From Hyphomicrobiales bacterium (GTDB lineage Bacteria; Pseudomonadota; Alphaproteobacteria; Rhizobiales; Rhizobiaceae): a stretch of DNA of 62,454 nt. Shown here piece after piece: positions 9,014-17,906 of the stretch; position 1 is the stretch's first letter; every line of letters starts with the position of its first letter. Below the pieces are notes generated by a model. It was given only the letters and a program-made list of their open reading frames with translations, was not told where the DNA came from and did no database searches. The position numbers and the translations under genes were made by a program. Location of the stretch: assembly GCA_900474095.1 (NCBI GenBank), contig UCOA01000013.1, positions 1 to 62,454 on the forward strand, written 5' to 3'.

Positions 9014-9823
9014 ATGCAGCCGAACGATCTCGACCACATCGCTCGACAAATCCGACTTCGGGATCTGCAGGCGGTTTTCGAAGCTGGCGCGGGCCACATC
9101 GGCGGAGAAATGTCCGCCATCGACATTCTGACGGCGCTGTATTTTCGCGTGCTGCGCATCTGGCCGGACCAGCCGAAACATCCGGACCGCGATCGTTTCG
9201 TGCTCTCGAAAGGCCATGTTGCCCTTGCGCTCTACGTAACGCTGGCCAAGCGCGGATTCCTGCCTGAGGAAGAGATCAGCACGTTTCTGAAGCCGCATTC
9301 ACGATTGAACGGACACCCGAACTGCAACAAGGTTCCAGGCGTCGAGACCAATACCGGACCTCTTGGCCACGGCCTGCCCGTCGCGGTCGGAATGGCCAAA
9401 GCCGCCAAGCTGACCGGCGCCGGCTACCACACCTATGTCATCACCGGTGACGGCGAGATGCAGGAGGGATCGAACTGGGAAGCCATCTCGTCCGCGGCGC
9501 AGTTCGGACTAGACAACCTGACGCTGATCATCGACCACAACCGGTTCCAGCAGGGCGCCGCGCTGAAGGATACCAACAACATGGCCCCCTTCCCCGCCAA
9601 GCTCGAAGCTTTCGGTTGGGACGTGACGGAGATCAACGGCAATGACATGGCTGAGGTCGTTCCGGCCCTCGAGCGGCGCAGCAACCGGCCGCATTGCGTC
9701 GTCGCCCATACCAACAAGGGCCACGGAATTTCCTTCATGCAGGACAAGGTCGACTGGCACCACAAGGTGCCGAATGCCGAACAATACGAGATTGCCCGGG
9801 CAGAACTTTCGGAGGCCGTGTGA
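9014..9823 (+). CDS. Split transketolase, N-terminal (thiamine diphosphate binding) subunit
   Basis: This 269-residue protein covers the first third of transketolase. It has HIGGEMSAIDILTALY, the cofactor-loop segment GPLGHGLPVAVGMA, and the thiamine diphosphate motif GDGEMQEGSNWEA ending in DHNRFQQG. Transketolases of bacteria and archaea can be divided into two chains, and the second chain follows with a one-base overlap. ATG 9014 was chosen over ATG 8978 and 8996 because GAGGGA at 9005-9010 precedes it and the family start fits. It transfers two-carbon ketol units between sugar phosphates. A known two-chain relative acts on apulose 4-phosphate, so a non-pentose-pathway substrate is possible. 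Confidence 0.88.
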   Translation: MQPNDLDHIARQIRLRDLQAVFEAGAGHIGGEMSAIDILTALYFRVLRIWPDQPKHPDRDRFVLSKGHVALALYVTLAKRGFLPEEEISTFLKPHSRLNGHPNCNKVPGVETNTGPLGHGLPVAVGMAKAAKLTGAGYHTYVITGDGEMQEGSNWEAISSAAQFGLDNLTLIIDHNRFQQGAALKDTNNMAPFPAKLEAFGWDVTEINGNDMAEVVPALERRSNRPHCVVAHTNKGHGISFMQDKVDWHHKVPNAEQYEIARAELSEAV

Positions 9824-10791
9824 TGAATGCCGTGACGCCATCTCCCAAGCTGCACGATTGCCGCGACGCCTTTGTCTCCGTTCTGGAACGCCTTGGCGCC
9901 GACAATTCCAGGATCGTCGCGGTCTGCAATGACTCGGTCGGCTCGTCCAAACTGGGCGGGTTCAAAGCCAAATGGCCGGAACGGCTGGTCAATGTCGGCA
10001 TTGCCGAACAGAATATGGTGGGCGTTGGCGCCGGACTCGCAAATGGCGGGCTCCTGCCCTTTGTCTGCGGCGCCGCCTGCTTTCTAACCGGCCGATCGCT
10101 GGAACAGATCAAGGCCGATATCGCCTATTCCAACGCCAACGTGAAGCTGGTCGGCATCTCGTCCGGCATGGCCTATGGTGAGCTTGGGCCAACGCACCAT
10201 TCCGTCGAGGACTTCGCCTGGCTACGCGTGCTGCCGAACCTGCCGGTGATCGCGCCCTGCGATTCGATCGAAACGGCGGCTGCCGTGGAGTGGGCGGCCG
10301 CTTACGAGGGTCCTGTCTTCCTGCGCCTGTCGCGCGTTGGGGTGCCCGACGTGCTGGAGACCGGACACAAATTCGAGTTGGGAAAGGCCAATCTGCTGCG
10401 CGACGGCAACGCGATAACCCTGGTCGCCAACGGCACGCTCACCCACCGCATGCTGAAGGCCGCCAACTTTCTGGCCGCAAAGGGGGTCGAGGCACGCGTA
10501 CTGAACATGGCGACGGTCCGCCCGATCGACGTTGACGCGATTGTGGCCGCGGCCCGCGAAACCGGTGCCATCCTGACGGCGGAAGAGCATTCAACTTTCG
10601 GCGGCCTCGGCTCTGCGATTGCAGAGGTCGTGGTGGCGGAAGCCCCCGTACCGATGAAGATCCTGGGTGTTCCCGGCGTCTTTGCCCACACCGGATCGGC
10701 CGAATTCCTCCTGGACGAATTCGGCATGTCCCCCGCCGCCATCGCTGAGGCGGCTATTGCATTGATCGCACGGAAGTCTTCACGCGCATGA
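9823..10791 (+). CDS. Split transketolase, C-terminal (pyrimidine-binding) subunit
   Basis: This 322-residue partner of the preceding chain has the Pyr domain with the catalytic-Glu region NVGIAEQNMVGVGAGLAN, the segment ELGPTHHSVEDFAWLRVLP, and the C-terminal transketolase domain (ANGTLTHRMLKAANFL, AEEHSTFGGLGSAI). Its ATG overlaps the stop of the first chain (TGATG), which favours translational coupling and equal amounts of the two subunits. Together they would form an alpha2beta2 enzyme. The operon then continues to the FGGY kinase. Confidence 0.88.
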   Translation: MNAVTPSPKLHDCRDAFVSVLERLGADNSRIVAVCNDSVGSSKLGGFKAKWPERLVNVGIAEQNMVGVGAGLANGGLLPFVCGAACFLTGRSLEQIKADIAYSNANVKLVGISSGMAYGELGPTHHSVEDFAWLRVLPNLPVIAPCDSIETAAAVEWAAAYEGPVFLRLSRVGVPDVLETGHKFELGKANLLRDGNAITLVANGTLTHRMLKAANFLAAKGVEARVLNMATVRPIDVDAIVAAARETGAILTAEEHSTFGGLGSAIAEVVVAEAPVPMKILGVPGVFAHTGSAEFLLDEFGMSPAAIAEAAIALIARKSSRA

Positions 10792-10872
10792 TTGCGCGGG
10801 GTTAGATGACGTGCCGGGCGCGGCAGATCCTCCCTGACGCCGCGCCCCCAATTCCCGCCCGCCGGAGCCGCC

Positions 10873-12342
10873 ATGACGACTGCCATTCTCGCCATTGACC
10901 AGGGCACCACAAATTCCAAAGCGGTGCTCGTTTCGACGACCGGGGAAATCCTGTCGCGCGGTTCGTCTCCGGTCGGCATCGAGCATCCGCAGCCTGGCTG
11001 GGTCGAACAGAGCCCGCTACGCATCTGGCAGTCAGTGCAGGAGGCAATCGCCGCCTGCTTGCAGGCCGGACCGGCGGTTGACGTTCTCGGCATCGCGATT
11101 TCGAACCAGCGCGAGTCTGTCACCGTGTGGGATGCCGCCACGGGCAAGCCGCTCGGCCCGGTTGTCAGCTGGCAGTGCCGCCGCAGCGCACACGCCTGCG
11201 CTGAACTGATCTCAGCGGGCCATGCCCCGCGTGTCCAGGCACTCACAGGTCTTCCGATAGACCCCATGTTCCCCGGTCCCAAGATGAAATGGCTGCTGGA
11301 CCGCGTGCCGGTGGGACGTGAGGTCAGGCTCGGCACGATTGACGCGTGGCTAATCCACTGTATGACGGATGGTGCGGTCCATGCCTGCGATGCAGCCAAT
11401 GCCGCCCGCAGCCAGCTTTACGACTTGAACCGCCAGCTCTGGAGCGACGAGCTTTGCGAGCTATTCGGCGTGCCGAAATCCGCCCTGCCCGAGGTGCGCG
11501 ACAGCGCGTCGCGGTTTGGCGAGACCAGAAACGTGCCGGGACTTCGAGACGGCATCCCTATCGCTTCGGCCATCGGCGACAGCCATGCCGCGCTCTTCGG
11601 GCATGGCGCTTTCGATCCCGGCGACAGCAAGGTGACGTTCGGCACCGGCTCATCGATCATGACGACGCTGCCCCGCTTCATTGCGCCCGAGCGTGGCCTC
11701 ACAACGACGATTGCCTGGTCGGTCAACAGCCAGCCGACCTATGCCTTCGAAGGCAACATCCTCGTGTCGGCTGCCGCCCTGCCATGGATGGTGGAGATGC
11801 TTGGCCTGCCTGACGTCAAGGCGCTGATCGATCTGGCCGCAACGGCCGAAGCTTGCGGACCGGGCTTCGTGCCGGCCTTCGTCGGCTTGGGAGCGCCTTA
11901 TTGGCGGGCCGATTCGCGGGCATTGTTCTCGGGCATCACTTTCAACACGACGCGCGCCCAGATGGCCCGTGCGGTGACGGATTCGATGGCCTTCCAGGTT
12001 CATGACGTCTTCAAGGCGATGTCGGTGCAATCGCCCACGCCGCTTGGCCGCCTCTACGCCGATGGCGGTCCAAGCAAGAACACCTTTCTGATGCAATGCG
12101 TGGCCGACACACTCAATCATGTCATAGTCCAATGCGACGCACCCGAGGCTTCCGCCCTGGGCGCCGCCTATCTGGCTGGCCTCTCGTTGGGCGTATGGCC
12201 CGATCTCGCAGCCATCGCAACTTTGCGACGCGTCGGCAATCCGTTGTTTCCCCGTGCGTCCGACGCAGCGGAGCGACTCCTGGTTTGGCAGGATGCAATC
12301 TACCGCTCGACCCTCTCGGTTCCTTCAACTATGAGTGAATAA
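10873..12342 (+). CDS. FGGY-family carbohydrate kinase
   Basis: This 489-residue protein has the two actin-like domains of the glycerol kinase/xylulokinase family. The N-terminal phosphate motif is AIDQGTTNSKAVL. GISNQRES-like ISNQRESVTVWD, WQCRRSAHAC, GDSHAALFGHG and FGTGSSIMT follow, and the C-terminal FGGY signature is YADGGPSKNTFLMQC. The overall look is closest to glycerol and pentulose kinases. It would phosphorylate the ketose made by one of the two SDRs so that the split transketolase can use it. D-xylulose, apulose and erythrulose are candidates that sequence alone cannot separate. Confidence 0.88.
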   Translation: MTTAILAIDQGTTNSKAVLVSTTGEILSRGSSPVGIEHPQPGWVEQSPLRIWQSVQEAIAACLQAGPAVDVLGIAISNQRESVTVWDAATGKPLGPVVSWQCRRSAHACAELISAGHAPRVQALTGLPIDPMFPGPKMKWLLDRVPVGREVRLGTIDAWLIHCMTDGAVHACDAANAARSQLYDLNRQLWSDELCELFGVPKSALPEVRDSASRFGETRNVPGLRDGIPIASAIGDSHAALFGHGAFDPGDSKVTFGTGSSIMTTLPRFIAPERGLTTTIAWSVNSQPTYAFEGNILVSAAALPWMVEMLGLPDVKALIDLAATAEACGPGFVPAFVGLGAPYWRADSRALFSGITFNTTRAQMARAVTDSMAFQVHDVFKAMSVQSPTPLGRLYADGGPSKNTFLMQCVADTLNHVIVQCDAPEASALGAAYLAGLSLGVWPDLAAIATLRRVGNPLFPRASDAAERLLVWQDAIYRSTLSVPSTMSE

Positions 12343-12350
12343 AAATTCAC
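12335..12350. promoter_or_regulatory. Short inverted repeat before the SorC regulator gene
   Basis: GTGAAT-AAAA-ATTCAC is a perfect repeat with six-base arms. It overlaps the kinase stop codon and ends a few bases before the ribosome site of the regulator. It may be an autoregulatory site or a weak RNA hairpin; no T-run follows, so it is not a terminator. Confidence 0.3.
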
Positions 12351-12364
12351 ACTTGGAGGACCCC

Positions 12365-13315
12365 ATGGGACGGCTCAATGAGCTGCGGCTGATTGCCCGA
12401 ATTGCGCAGATGTATCATGTCGAAGGCAAGCGGCAGGCAGAGATCGCTAAAATCATGCGCATGTCGCAGGCTACTGTTTCGCGCATGCTGAAGCGGGCCG
12501 AGCAGGAAGACATAGTGCGCACGACTGTCATTCCACCGCCGGGAACCTTTGCCGAACTTGAAACCGCGCTGCGCGACCGCTACGGGCTGACCGAGGCCAT
12601 TGTCATCGACTGTTCCGAGGACCGCGATGGTGCGATCATGGCCCGCATTGGGGAAGCGGCGGCACATTTCCTCGAGGTGACCCTTCAGGAAGATGAAATC
12701 ATCGGCGTTTCAAGCTGGAGCCAGACCATCCTGCGCATGGTGGACAACATCCACCCCTTGAAGACCGCCAAGGCCAAATACATTGTGCAGATCCTGGGCG
12801 GAATGGGAGACGCGTCGGTCCAGACGCACGCCACGCAGCTAACGGCCCGTCTCGCCAAACTGACAGGCGGCGAACCGCGACTGCTTTTGGTTCAGGGGAT
12901 AACGTCATCGCGCGAAGCAAAACTCGTTATGCTGGCCGATCCGGTCGTGCGCGGAACGATGGATCTGTTCGGCCGCCTGAGCCTTGCGATTGTCGGCATC
13001 GGGGCAGTGGAACCGTCCGAGCTTCTCGCCCGCTCTGGCAATGTCTTCTCTCGCCAGGAGATGGCGATGCTGAACGAGTCGGGCGCCGTAGGAGAAATCT
13101 CCTACCGGTTTTACGACAAGGATGGAAAGCCGGTTGAAACCCCGCTGAATGACCGCGTGATCGGCATCTCGCTGGAAGATCTGAAGAAAGCCGACCGCGT
13201 CATGGCATTGGCGGGCGGAGAATCGAAAACCCAGGCCATCGCTGGCGCCCTGAAACTGGGCGTTATCGATGTGTTTGTCACCGACAAGTTCACTGCAGCG
13301 AGACTGACGGCCTGA
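12365..13315 (+). CDS. SorC/DeoR-type sugar-responsive transcriptional regulator
   Basis: This 316-residue protein has an N-terminal helix-turn-helix (KRQAEIAKIMRMSQATVSRM) and a C-terminal sugar-phosphate-binding domain of the SorC family (IIGVSSWSQTILRMV, ILGGMGDASVQTHA, LAGGESKTQAIAGAL). TTGGAGGA at 12353-12360 supports ATG 12365 over GTG 12335. Such proteins usually bind a phosphorylated intermediate of the pathway they control. It sits inside the transketolase-kinase-SDR operon and probably regulates both arms of the divergent locus, perhaps through the GCATAAATAT sites at 8848-8999. Confidence 0.88.
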   Translation: MGRLNELRLIARIAQMYHVEGKRQAEIAKIMRMSQATVSRMLKRAEQEDIVRTTVIPPPGTFAELETALRDRYGLTEAIVIDCSEDRDGAIMARIGEAAAHFLEVTLQEDEIIGVSSWSQTILRMVDNIHPLKTAKAKYIVQILGGMGDASVQTHATQLTARLAKLTGGEPRLLLVQGITSSREAKLVMLADPVVRGTMDLFGRLSLAIVGIGAVEPSELLARSGNVFSRQEMAMLNESGAVGEISYRFYDKDGKPVETPLNDRVIGISLEDLKKADRVMALAGGESKTQAIAGALKLGVIDVFVTDKFTAARLTA

Positions 13316-13366
13316 TCTCGTCAAAGATCGGACCTTTGGCCTGCTGCGCATTATGGAGGAATGACC

Positions 13367-14152
13367 ATGAAACGCTTTGCAAGCCAGACGGTTTTCGTCA
13401 CGGGGGGCAACAAGGGCATCGGCCGCGGCATTGCCAAGCGCTTTGCCGAAGAGGGGGCGAAAGTGGCCATCGCCGCGATTGAAAAAGACACATCCGAAGC
13501 GGCCGAAGTGCTTGCGCAGGAGACCGGCGCAGAAGTGATGGGTTTCGCGCTTGATGTGACCGATTGCAACGCTGTGAAGGACGCCTATGAAGAGGCCGAG
13601 GAGAGGCTGGGCGCCATCTCCGTTTCGGTGCAGAATGCGGGCGTCATCACCATTGCCAAAGTCGAAAACCTCACTGAGCGCGAATGGGACCTGAATCTGG
13701 ACGTCAACACCAAAGGGGTTTTCTTCTGCTGCCAGGAGGCGATTCGCCGTTTCCGTTCCAGCGGCACCAAGGGCCGTCTCGTTAATATCGCCTCCGGGCA
13801 GGCTCGCCAGGGATTCATCTACACGCCGCACTACGCGGCCTCGAAATTCGGTGTGATCGGATTGACGCAGAGCCTTGCCAAGGAACTGGCCCGTGAAGGG
13901 ATCACAGCCAACGCGATTTGCCCCGGCATCATTCACACGGAAATGTGGGACTACAATGATCGTGTCTGGGGCCAAATGCTCGGTGAGTATGGTCCGGGCG
14001 AGCTTATGGCGGAATGGGTCCGCGGCATCCCGATGGGCCGTGCGGGCACACCTTCCGACGTCGGAGCGCTCGTTGCCTTTCTGGCTTCGGAAGACGCGGC
14101 CTACATCACCGGACAGACGATTAACGTGGACGGTGGATTGATCATGTCCTGA
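13367..14152 (+). CDS. Short-chain dehydrogenase/reductase, second of the locus
   Basis: This 261-residue classical SDR has cofactor motif TGGNKGIG, NAG at strand 4, the Ser region NIASGQ and catalytic Tyr-Lys in HYAASKFG. It closes the plus-strand operon. GGAGGAA lies too close to ATG 13361, so ATG 13367 is the better start. Two different SDRs in one locus suggest two redox steps, for example oxidation of a polyol and reduction or epimerisation of the resulting ketose, or parallel use of two substrates. The substrate is unknown. Confidence 0.85.
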   Translation: MKRFASQTVFVTGGNKGIGRGIAKRFAEEGAKVAIAAIEKDTSEAAEVLAQETGAEVMGFALDVTDCNAVKDAYEEAEERLGAISVSVQNAGVITIAKVENLTEREWDLNLDVNTKGVFFCCQEAIRRFRSSGTKGRLVNIASGQARQGFIYTPHYAASKFGVIGLTQSLAKELAREGITANAICPGIIHTEMWDYNDRVWGQMLGEYGPGELMAEWVRGIPMGRAGTPSDVGALVAFLASEDAAYITGQTINVDGGLIMS

Positions 14153-14514
14153 ACGTCGTTTGGGCGCAACTTTGCCAATAGGGCCTTCTTGCTTCGGAAA
14201 TTTGGGCAGGGTCAACGAAGAGCCGAGCGCGCTTCGAACGATGTACGGGCGAACTGAATTTCAGTCAGAGGTACGAAATCAGCGACAGGACACCTGCTCG
14301 GCGCGGCGGGAGGGCTGGAAACAATCTTCACGATTTTGGCGCTCAGCACCCAGATCGCACCACCGACCTTGAACCTGAATGCTCCAGATGCGGAAGCCGA
14401 CGGTATCGATTTCGTCTCGAACGAAGCGCGACACGTGCAGAGCGCACGGGAGAGATCGGCTGCCCGCCTTACGGAGTGCTCACAGCCGCAGCCGTCGCGC
14501 CTATCGCTTGACAA
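14153..14514. other. Convergent intergenic stretch without a recognisable gene
   Basis: These 362 bases lie between the end of the SDR gene and the end of the LacI gene. Short open frames on both strands lack starts and family signatures. I found no convincing terminator hairpin. Confidence 0.5.
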
Positions 14515-15507
14515 TCAAGCTGAATCTCTCACAACAAGCTTGCCTTGGAAGTTAACTGTCTCTCTCGGTGCTCTTTCCAAAATCATGTCAATTGCCGCAT
14601 TGACCATTTGGTCGGTCGGCTGCTCATAGGTTGTCAGGCCGTATGCTGGTGACGCTGCAGGGGCAGCGTTATCGAAGCCCACAATGGCGAGATCGTTGGG
14701 GACACGTAACCCGAACTCGCTCCGGACAACATCCATCGCTCCGAACGCGAGGGCATCGTTTTCGCACATGAGGACATCGATCCGGTCTTCCGGCGCAACT
14801 TGGGACAGATAGTCCCGGGCTGCCTGCGCGCCAGCTTCTGCGCTGTAACGCTCGGCGGACATCTCCACGAGCTCAACGCCGAGAGTGGTTCGCCAGAACT
14901 CCTTGAAATTCCTCCGCCTGCCAAGCGCTGTAGACAGAGTACGCGCTCCAGCCATAAATCCCGGTCTCCGATACCCCTTTTTCAATAGGTATTTGCCGAT
15001 CTCGGCTATCGCCACGGTCGCATCGCACGAGATGGCAGGAACACCTTCGATCTGGCTATCTCGAGCGAGAACAAACATCGGAGGCCCACCGCGTCCCAGC
15101 TTATGATCTGTCAACATCTCGTCGCGAAACGCTGTGCCAAAGAGAACGATCGCATCAACCTGCCGCTGGTCGGCATTCAATATGGCATGCACGTGGCTGT
15201 AGTGCTGATTGATATTGATCAACATAGTCACGAGCCCCTCCGCCTGCAGGCTGGCGGTCAGCTTTTCAAGAAACGGAAGCTTGTGCGGGTTTGCAAAATC
15301 ATCAACGAGAACCGCGACCTGATGTGTAGAATTGGTGGCAAGGCTTCTGGCCAAAAGGTTCGGCCGATAATTAAGTCGCTCTGCCGCCTCCAGCACTTTG
15401 GCTTTGCTTGCTTCCGTGATCGATGCACCGGGGGTAAATGCGCGGATGACCGTCCACTTTGAAACGCCCGCCTCTATCGCCACATTTTGCGCCGTCGCCC
15501 GCTTCAT
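14515..15507 (-). CDS. LacI-family transcriptional regulator
   Basis: This 330-residue repressor has an N-terminal helix-turn-helix and hinge (NVAIEAGVSKWTVIRAF, RLNYRPNLLARSLATN) and a periplasmic-binding-protein-like effector domain (VAVLVDDFANP, DVLMCENDALAFGAMD, AIVGFDNAAPA). The helix 2 sequence SKWTVIRAF departs from the common SxxTVSRxL pattern. ATG 15507 has GGGAG upstream. An open frame continues upstream of it but has no family similarity. It is divergent from the sugar operon beginning at 15722, and two operator-like palindromes lie between them, so local repression is the likely job. Confidence 0.9.
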   Translation of the reverse strand: MKRATAQNVAIEAGVSKWTVIRAFTPGASITEASKAKVLEAAERLNYRPNLLARSLATNSTHQVAVLVDDFANPHKLPFLEKLTASLQAEGLVTMLININQHYSHVHAILNADQRQVDAIVLFGTAFRDEMLTDHKLGRGGPPMFVLARDSQIEGVPAISCDATVAIAEIGKYLLKKGYRRPGFMAGARTLSTALGRRRNFKEFWRTTLGVELVEMSAERYSAEAGAQAARDYLSQVAPEDRIDVLMCENDALAFGAMDVVRSEFGLRVPNDLAIVGFDNAAPAASPAYGLTTYEQPTDQMVNAAIDMILERAPRETVNFQGKLVVRDSA

Positions 15508-15567
15508 AGTCGAACTACTCCCTTTCGAAACGTTTATTCCATTTCTGCTGAATGGCGAAATGAATGG

Positions 15568-15596
15568 TTGATTTCTATTAGCAAGAATCTTATAGC
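15568..15596 (+). promoter_or_regulatory. Candidate sigma-70 promoter of the second sugar operon
   Basis: TTGATT at 15568-15573 and TATAGC at 15591-15596 are separated by 17 bases, a near-ideal housekeeping layout. The expected start of transcription falls near 15603, directly before the perfect palindrome at 15605-15622. Confidence 0.5.
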
Positions 15597-15604
15597 TATG
15601 CACG

Positions 15605-15640
15605 TTTGCTACCGGTAGCAAAATGTATGCACCCGGTAGC
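15605..15640. promoter_or_regulatory. Tandem LacI-type operators
   Basis: Site 1 is TTTGCTACCGGTAGCAAA at 15605-15622, a perfect 18-bp palindrome with a central CCGG. Site 2 is GCACCCGGTAGC at 15629-15640, sharing the right half and the centre. The two centres are 21 bp apart, two helical turns, so dimers would sit on the same face of the DNA. They lie just downstream of the candidate promoter, between the divergent LacI gene and the binding-protein gene, and would block transcription when occupied. Confidence 0.7.
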
Positions 15641-15721
15641 AAGTTGGAGGACGCGCCGTCTGAGGCGTTTTCGGTGGTTCTCGCGCTGGGAGGTGTGGGA
15701 CACCCTTTGGGAGGAGTTTTT

Positions 15722-16669
15722 ATGAAATCGCTTACTAAGAAGCTTGCGCTCGGTGTTTCGATCGTTGCAGCCGTTGCGGGTGCCGGCAGCCTGGCGTCCG
15801 CAAAAGACATCAAGATCATCACTGTCACACACGGCCAGGCGAACGACCCCTTCTGGTCGGTGGTCAAGAATGGTGTGACAGCCGGGGCCAAGGATGCCGG
15901 CGTTCAGGTTGATTATCGCGCGCCCGAAACGTTCGACATGGTGGCGATGAGCCAGCTGATCGACGCTGCGGTCAACCAGAAGCCCGATGGTCTGATCGTG
16001 TCGATCCCGGATGCTTCGGCTCTCGAACCGTCGATTGAAAAAGCCGTTGCCGCTGGTATTCCGGTGATTTCCATCAACTCTGGGTCCGATGTTTCCAAGA
16101 AGCTTGGCGCTTTGCTGCATGTCGGCCAGGACGAGTACAGCGCAGGTAAGGCCGCCGGCGAAAAGCTGAACCAGATGGGCGGCAAGACCGGCATCTGCAT
16201 AAACCAGGAGGTCGGAAACGTCTCGCTCGACCTGCGTTGCAAGGGCTTCTCGGATGGCTTCGGCGGCACTGTTACCGTGCTTCCCGTGTCAAACGATCCA
16301 GCGGAAGTCCAGGCCAAAGTCAAAGCCGCTCTGAGCGCAAACGATGCGGTCGACACCATCATGGCGTTGGGTGCAAGCACTGCCGGCGAGCCTGCTCTCG
16401 CAGCCGTCAAGGACGTTGGCAAGACAGGCAAGGTCAATGTGGCGACCTTCGATCTTTCTGCCGATTTCCTGAAAGCAGTCGATGCAGGCGAAGCCGCGTT
16501 TGCCATCGATCAGCAGCAGTTCCTGCAGGGTTACTTGCCAACGGTCTTCCTGGCCAACAACGCGAAATACGGCCTCATCCCGGGCGGCAACGTACCCTCG
16601 GGTCCGAACCTGATCACCAAGGACAAGGCCGCTCAGGTCGTCGAGCTGTCCGCACAGGGTATCCGTTGA
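15722..16669 (+). CDS. Periplasmic sugar-binding protein of the second ABC system
   Basis: This 315-residue type 1 periplasmic binding protein has a signal peptide (ALGVSIVAAVAGAGSLASA, cleavage before KDIK). It then has family segments VTHGQANDPFWSVVKNG, GLIVSIPDASALE, GIPVISINSG, CINQEVGN and ATFDLSADFL. GGGAGGAG lies upstream of ATG 15722. It serves the permease and single-domain ATPase that follow. The downstream isomerase-like and inositol-dehydrogenase-like enzymes make an inositol or related cyclitol or hexose the likely ligand, by inference. Confidence 0.9.
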   Translation: MKSLTKKLALGVSIVAAVAGAGSLASAKDIKIITVTHGQANDPFWSVVKNGVTAGAKDAGVQVDYRAPETFDMVAMSQLIDAAVNQKPDGLIVSIPDASALEPSIEKAVAAGIPVISINSGSDVSKKLGALLHVGQDEYSAGKAAGEKLNQMGGKTGICINQEVGNVSLDLRCKGFSDGFGGTVTVLPVSNDPAEVQAKVKAALSANDAVDTIMALGASTAGEPALAAVKDVGKTGKVNVATFDLSADFLKAVDAGEAAFAIDQQQFLQGYLPTVFLANNAKYGLIPGGNVPSGPNLITKDKAAQVVELSAQGIR

Positions 16670-16694
16670 TTCATCTCCAGTCGCGCTAGCGCGT

Positions 16695-16727
16695 GTCGGC
16701 AGCCCCGCCAACAGGAGGGCTGCCGAC
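16695..16727 (+). other. Intercistronic stem-loop after the binding-protein gene
   Basis: GTCGGCAGCCC at 16695-16705 pairs perfectly with GGGCTGCCGAC at 16717-16727 around an 11-base loop. No T-run follows. It lies between the binding-protein and permease genes of one operon, the usual place for a structure that protects the upstream mRNA from 3' exonucleases and raises binding-protein yield. Confidence 0.65.
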
Positions 16728-16782
16728 CCCCCTTTCGCATTGTCCTGCATGGCTGTGGCGTATGACGCCCACGGGAGGAACC

Positions 16783-17904
16783 ATGACCGAAATTAGCAAA
16801 ATTCCAGCCACATCGATTAAATCCGACGAACGCATGAAGAAGGTCAGTGTTCTGACAAGCCTGATGCGGCGGCCCGAACTTGGCGCCGTTGCGGGCCTCT
16901 TGATGGTGGTAACCTTTTTCTTCTTCACCGCCGACACGTCGATGTTCTCCTTGTCGGGCCTGATGACCATTCTGGCGCCGGCGTCCCAGTTGGGCATCCT
17001 CGCCATCGCAGCGTCCATGCTGATGATCGGTGGCGAATTCGATCTCTCCATTGGCTCGATGGTCGCCTTCGCCGGTCTCACCTTCGGCGGCCTGCTGGTC
17101 AATTTTGGCCAGCCACTCTGGATCGCGATCCTGTTTACCCTGCTCTTCGCAGCCATGCTTGGCGCGGTCAACGGTCAGATCGTCATCCGCACGCGACTTC
17201 CCTCGTTCATCGTCACCCTGGCTTTCCTGTTTATCCTTCGCGGACTGACACTTGTCGGCCTCAAATGGGCCACCGGTGGATCGACGCAGCTTCGCGGTAT
17301 CAGCGAAGCCGTTGGAGACACATCCATTGCGAGCCTGTTCTCCGGTCTGGCTTTCCAAGGCTTCTTTGCCTGGCTTGCCGAAAACGACCTGATCGAGAAA
17401 TTCGACAATGGCATCCCGAAGGTCGCAGGCGTGCCGGTCTCCGTGGTCTGGTTCGTCGGTCTTGCCGGTGTCGCGACATGGGTCCTGTTGCGCACCCGGG
17501 TTGGAAACTGGATTTTCGCCGTCGGAGGTGATGCCAATGCTGCCCGAAACTCCGGTGTACCGGTCGATCGGGTCAAGACCGGGTTGTTTGCCTTGACGGC
17601 GTGCGCCGCCGCCCTCGTCGCCATCATCACTGTGGTGGATGCCGGATCGACAGATGCACGACGTGGCTTCCAGAAGGAATTCGAAGCCATCATCGCAGCT
17701 GTCATCGGCGGAAGCCTTCTGACCGGTGGTTACGGCTCGGCCATAGGCGCATTTTTCGGCGCCATCATCTTTGGCCTCGTCTCCATCGGCCTGACCTACA
17801 CGAAGTTCGACTCCGACTGGTTTCAGGTCTTTCTCGGCTCGATGCTGCTGCTTGCCGTGCTCTTCAACAACTTCATTCGCCGCAAGGTCACAGGGGAGCG
17901 CTGA
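16783..17904 (+). CDS. Sugar ABC transporter permease (CUT2 type)
   Basis: This 373-residue inner-membrane protein of the RbsC/FrcC type has the hallmark [15 protein letters not shown], then [36 protein letters not shown] and [19 protein letters not shown]. An insert of roughly 50 residues between spans (around [15 protein letters not shown]) makes it longer than RbsC. GGGAGGAA precedes ATG 16783. The ATPase gene starts two bases after its stop codon. Confidence 0.9.
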   Translation: MTEISKIPATSIKSDERMKKVSVLTSLMRRPELGAVAGLLMVVTFFFFTADTSMFSLSGLMTILAPASQLGILAIAASMLMIGGEFDLSIGSMVAFAGLTFGGLLVNFGQPLWIAILFTLLFAAMLGAVNGQIVIRTRLPSFIVTLAFLFILRGLTLVGLKWATGGSTQLRGISEAVGDTSIASLFSGLAFQGFFAWLAENDLIEKFDNGIPKVAGVPVSVVWFVGLAGVATWVLLRTRVGNWIFAVGGDANAARNSGVPVDRVKTGLFALTACAAALVAIITVVDAGSTDARRGFQKEFEAIIAAVIGGSLLTGGYGSAIGAFFGAIIFGLVSIGLTYTKFDSDWFQVFLGSMLLLAVLFNNFIRRKVTGER

Positions 17905-17906
17905 GC

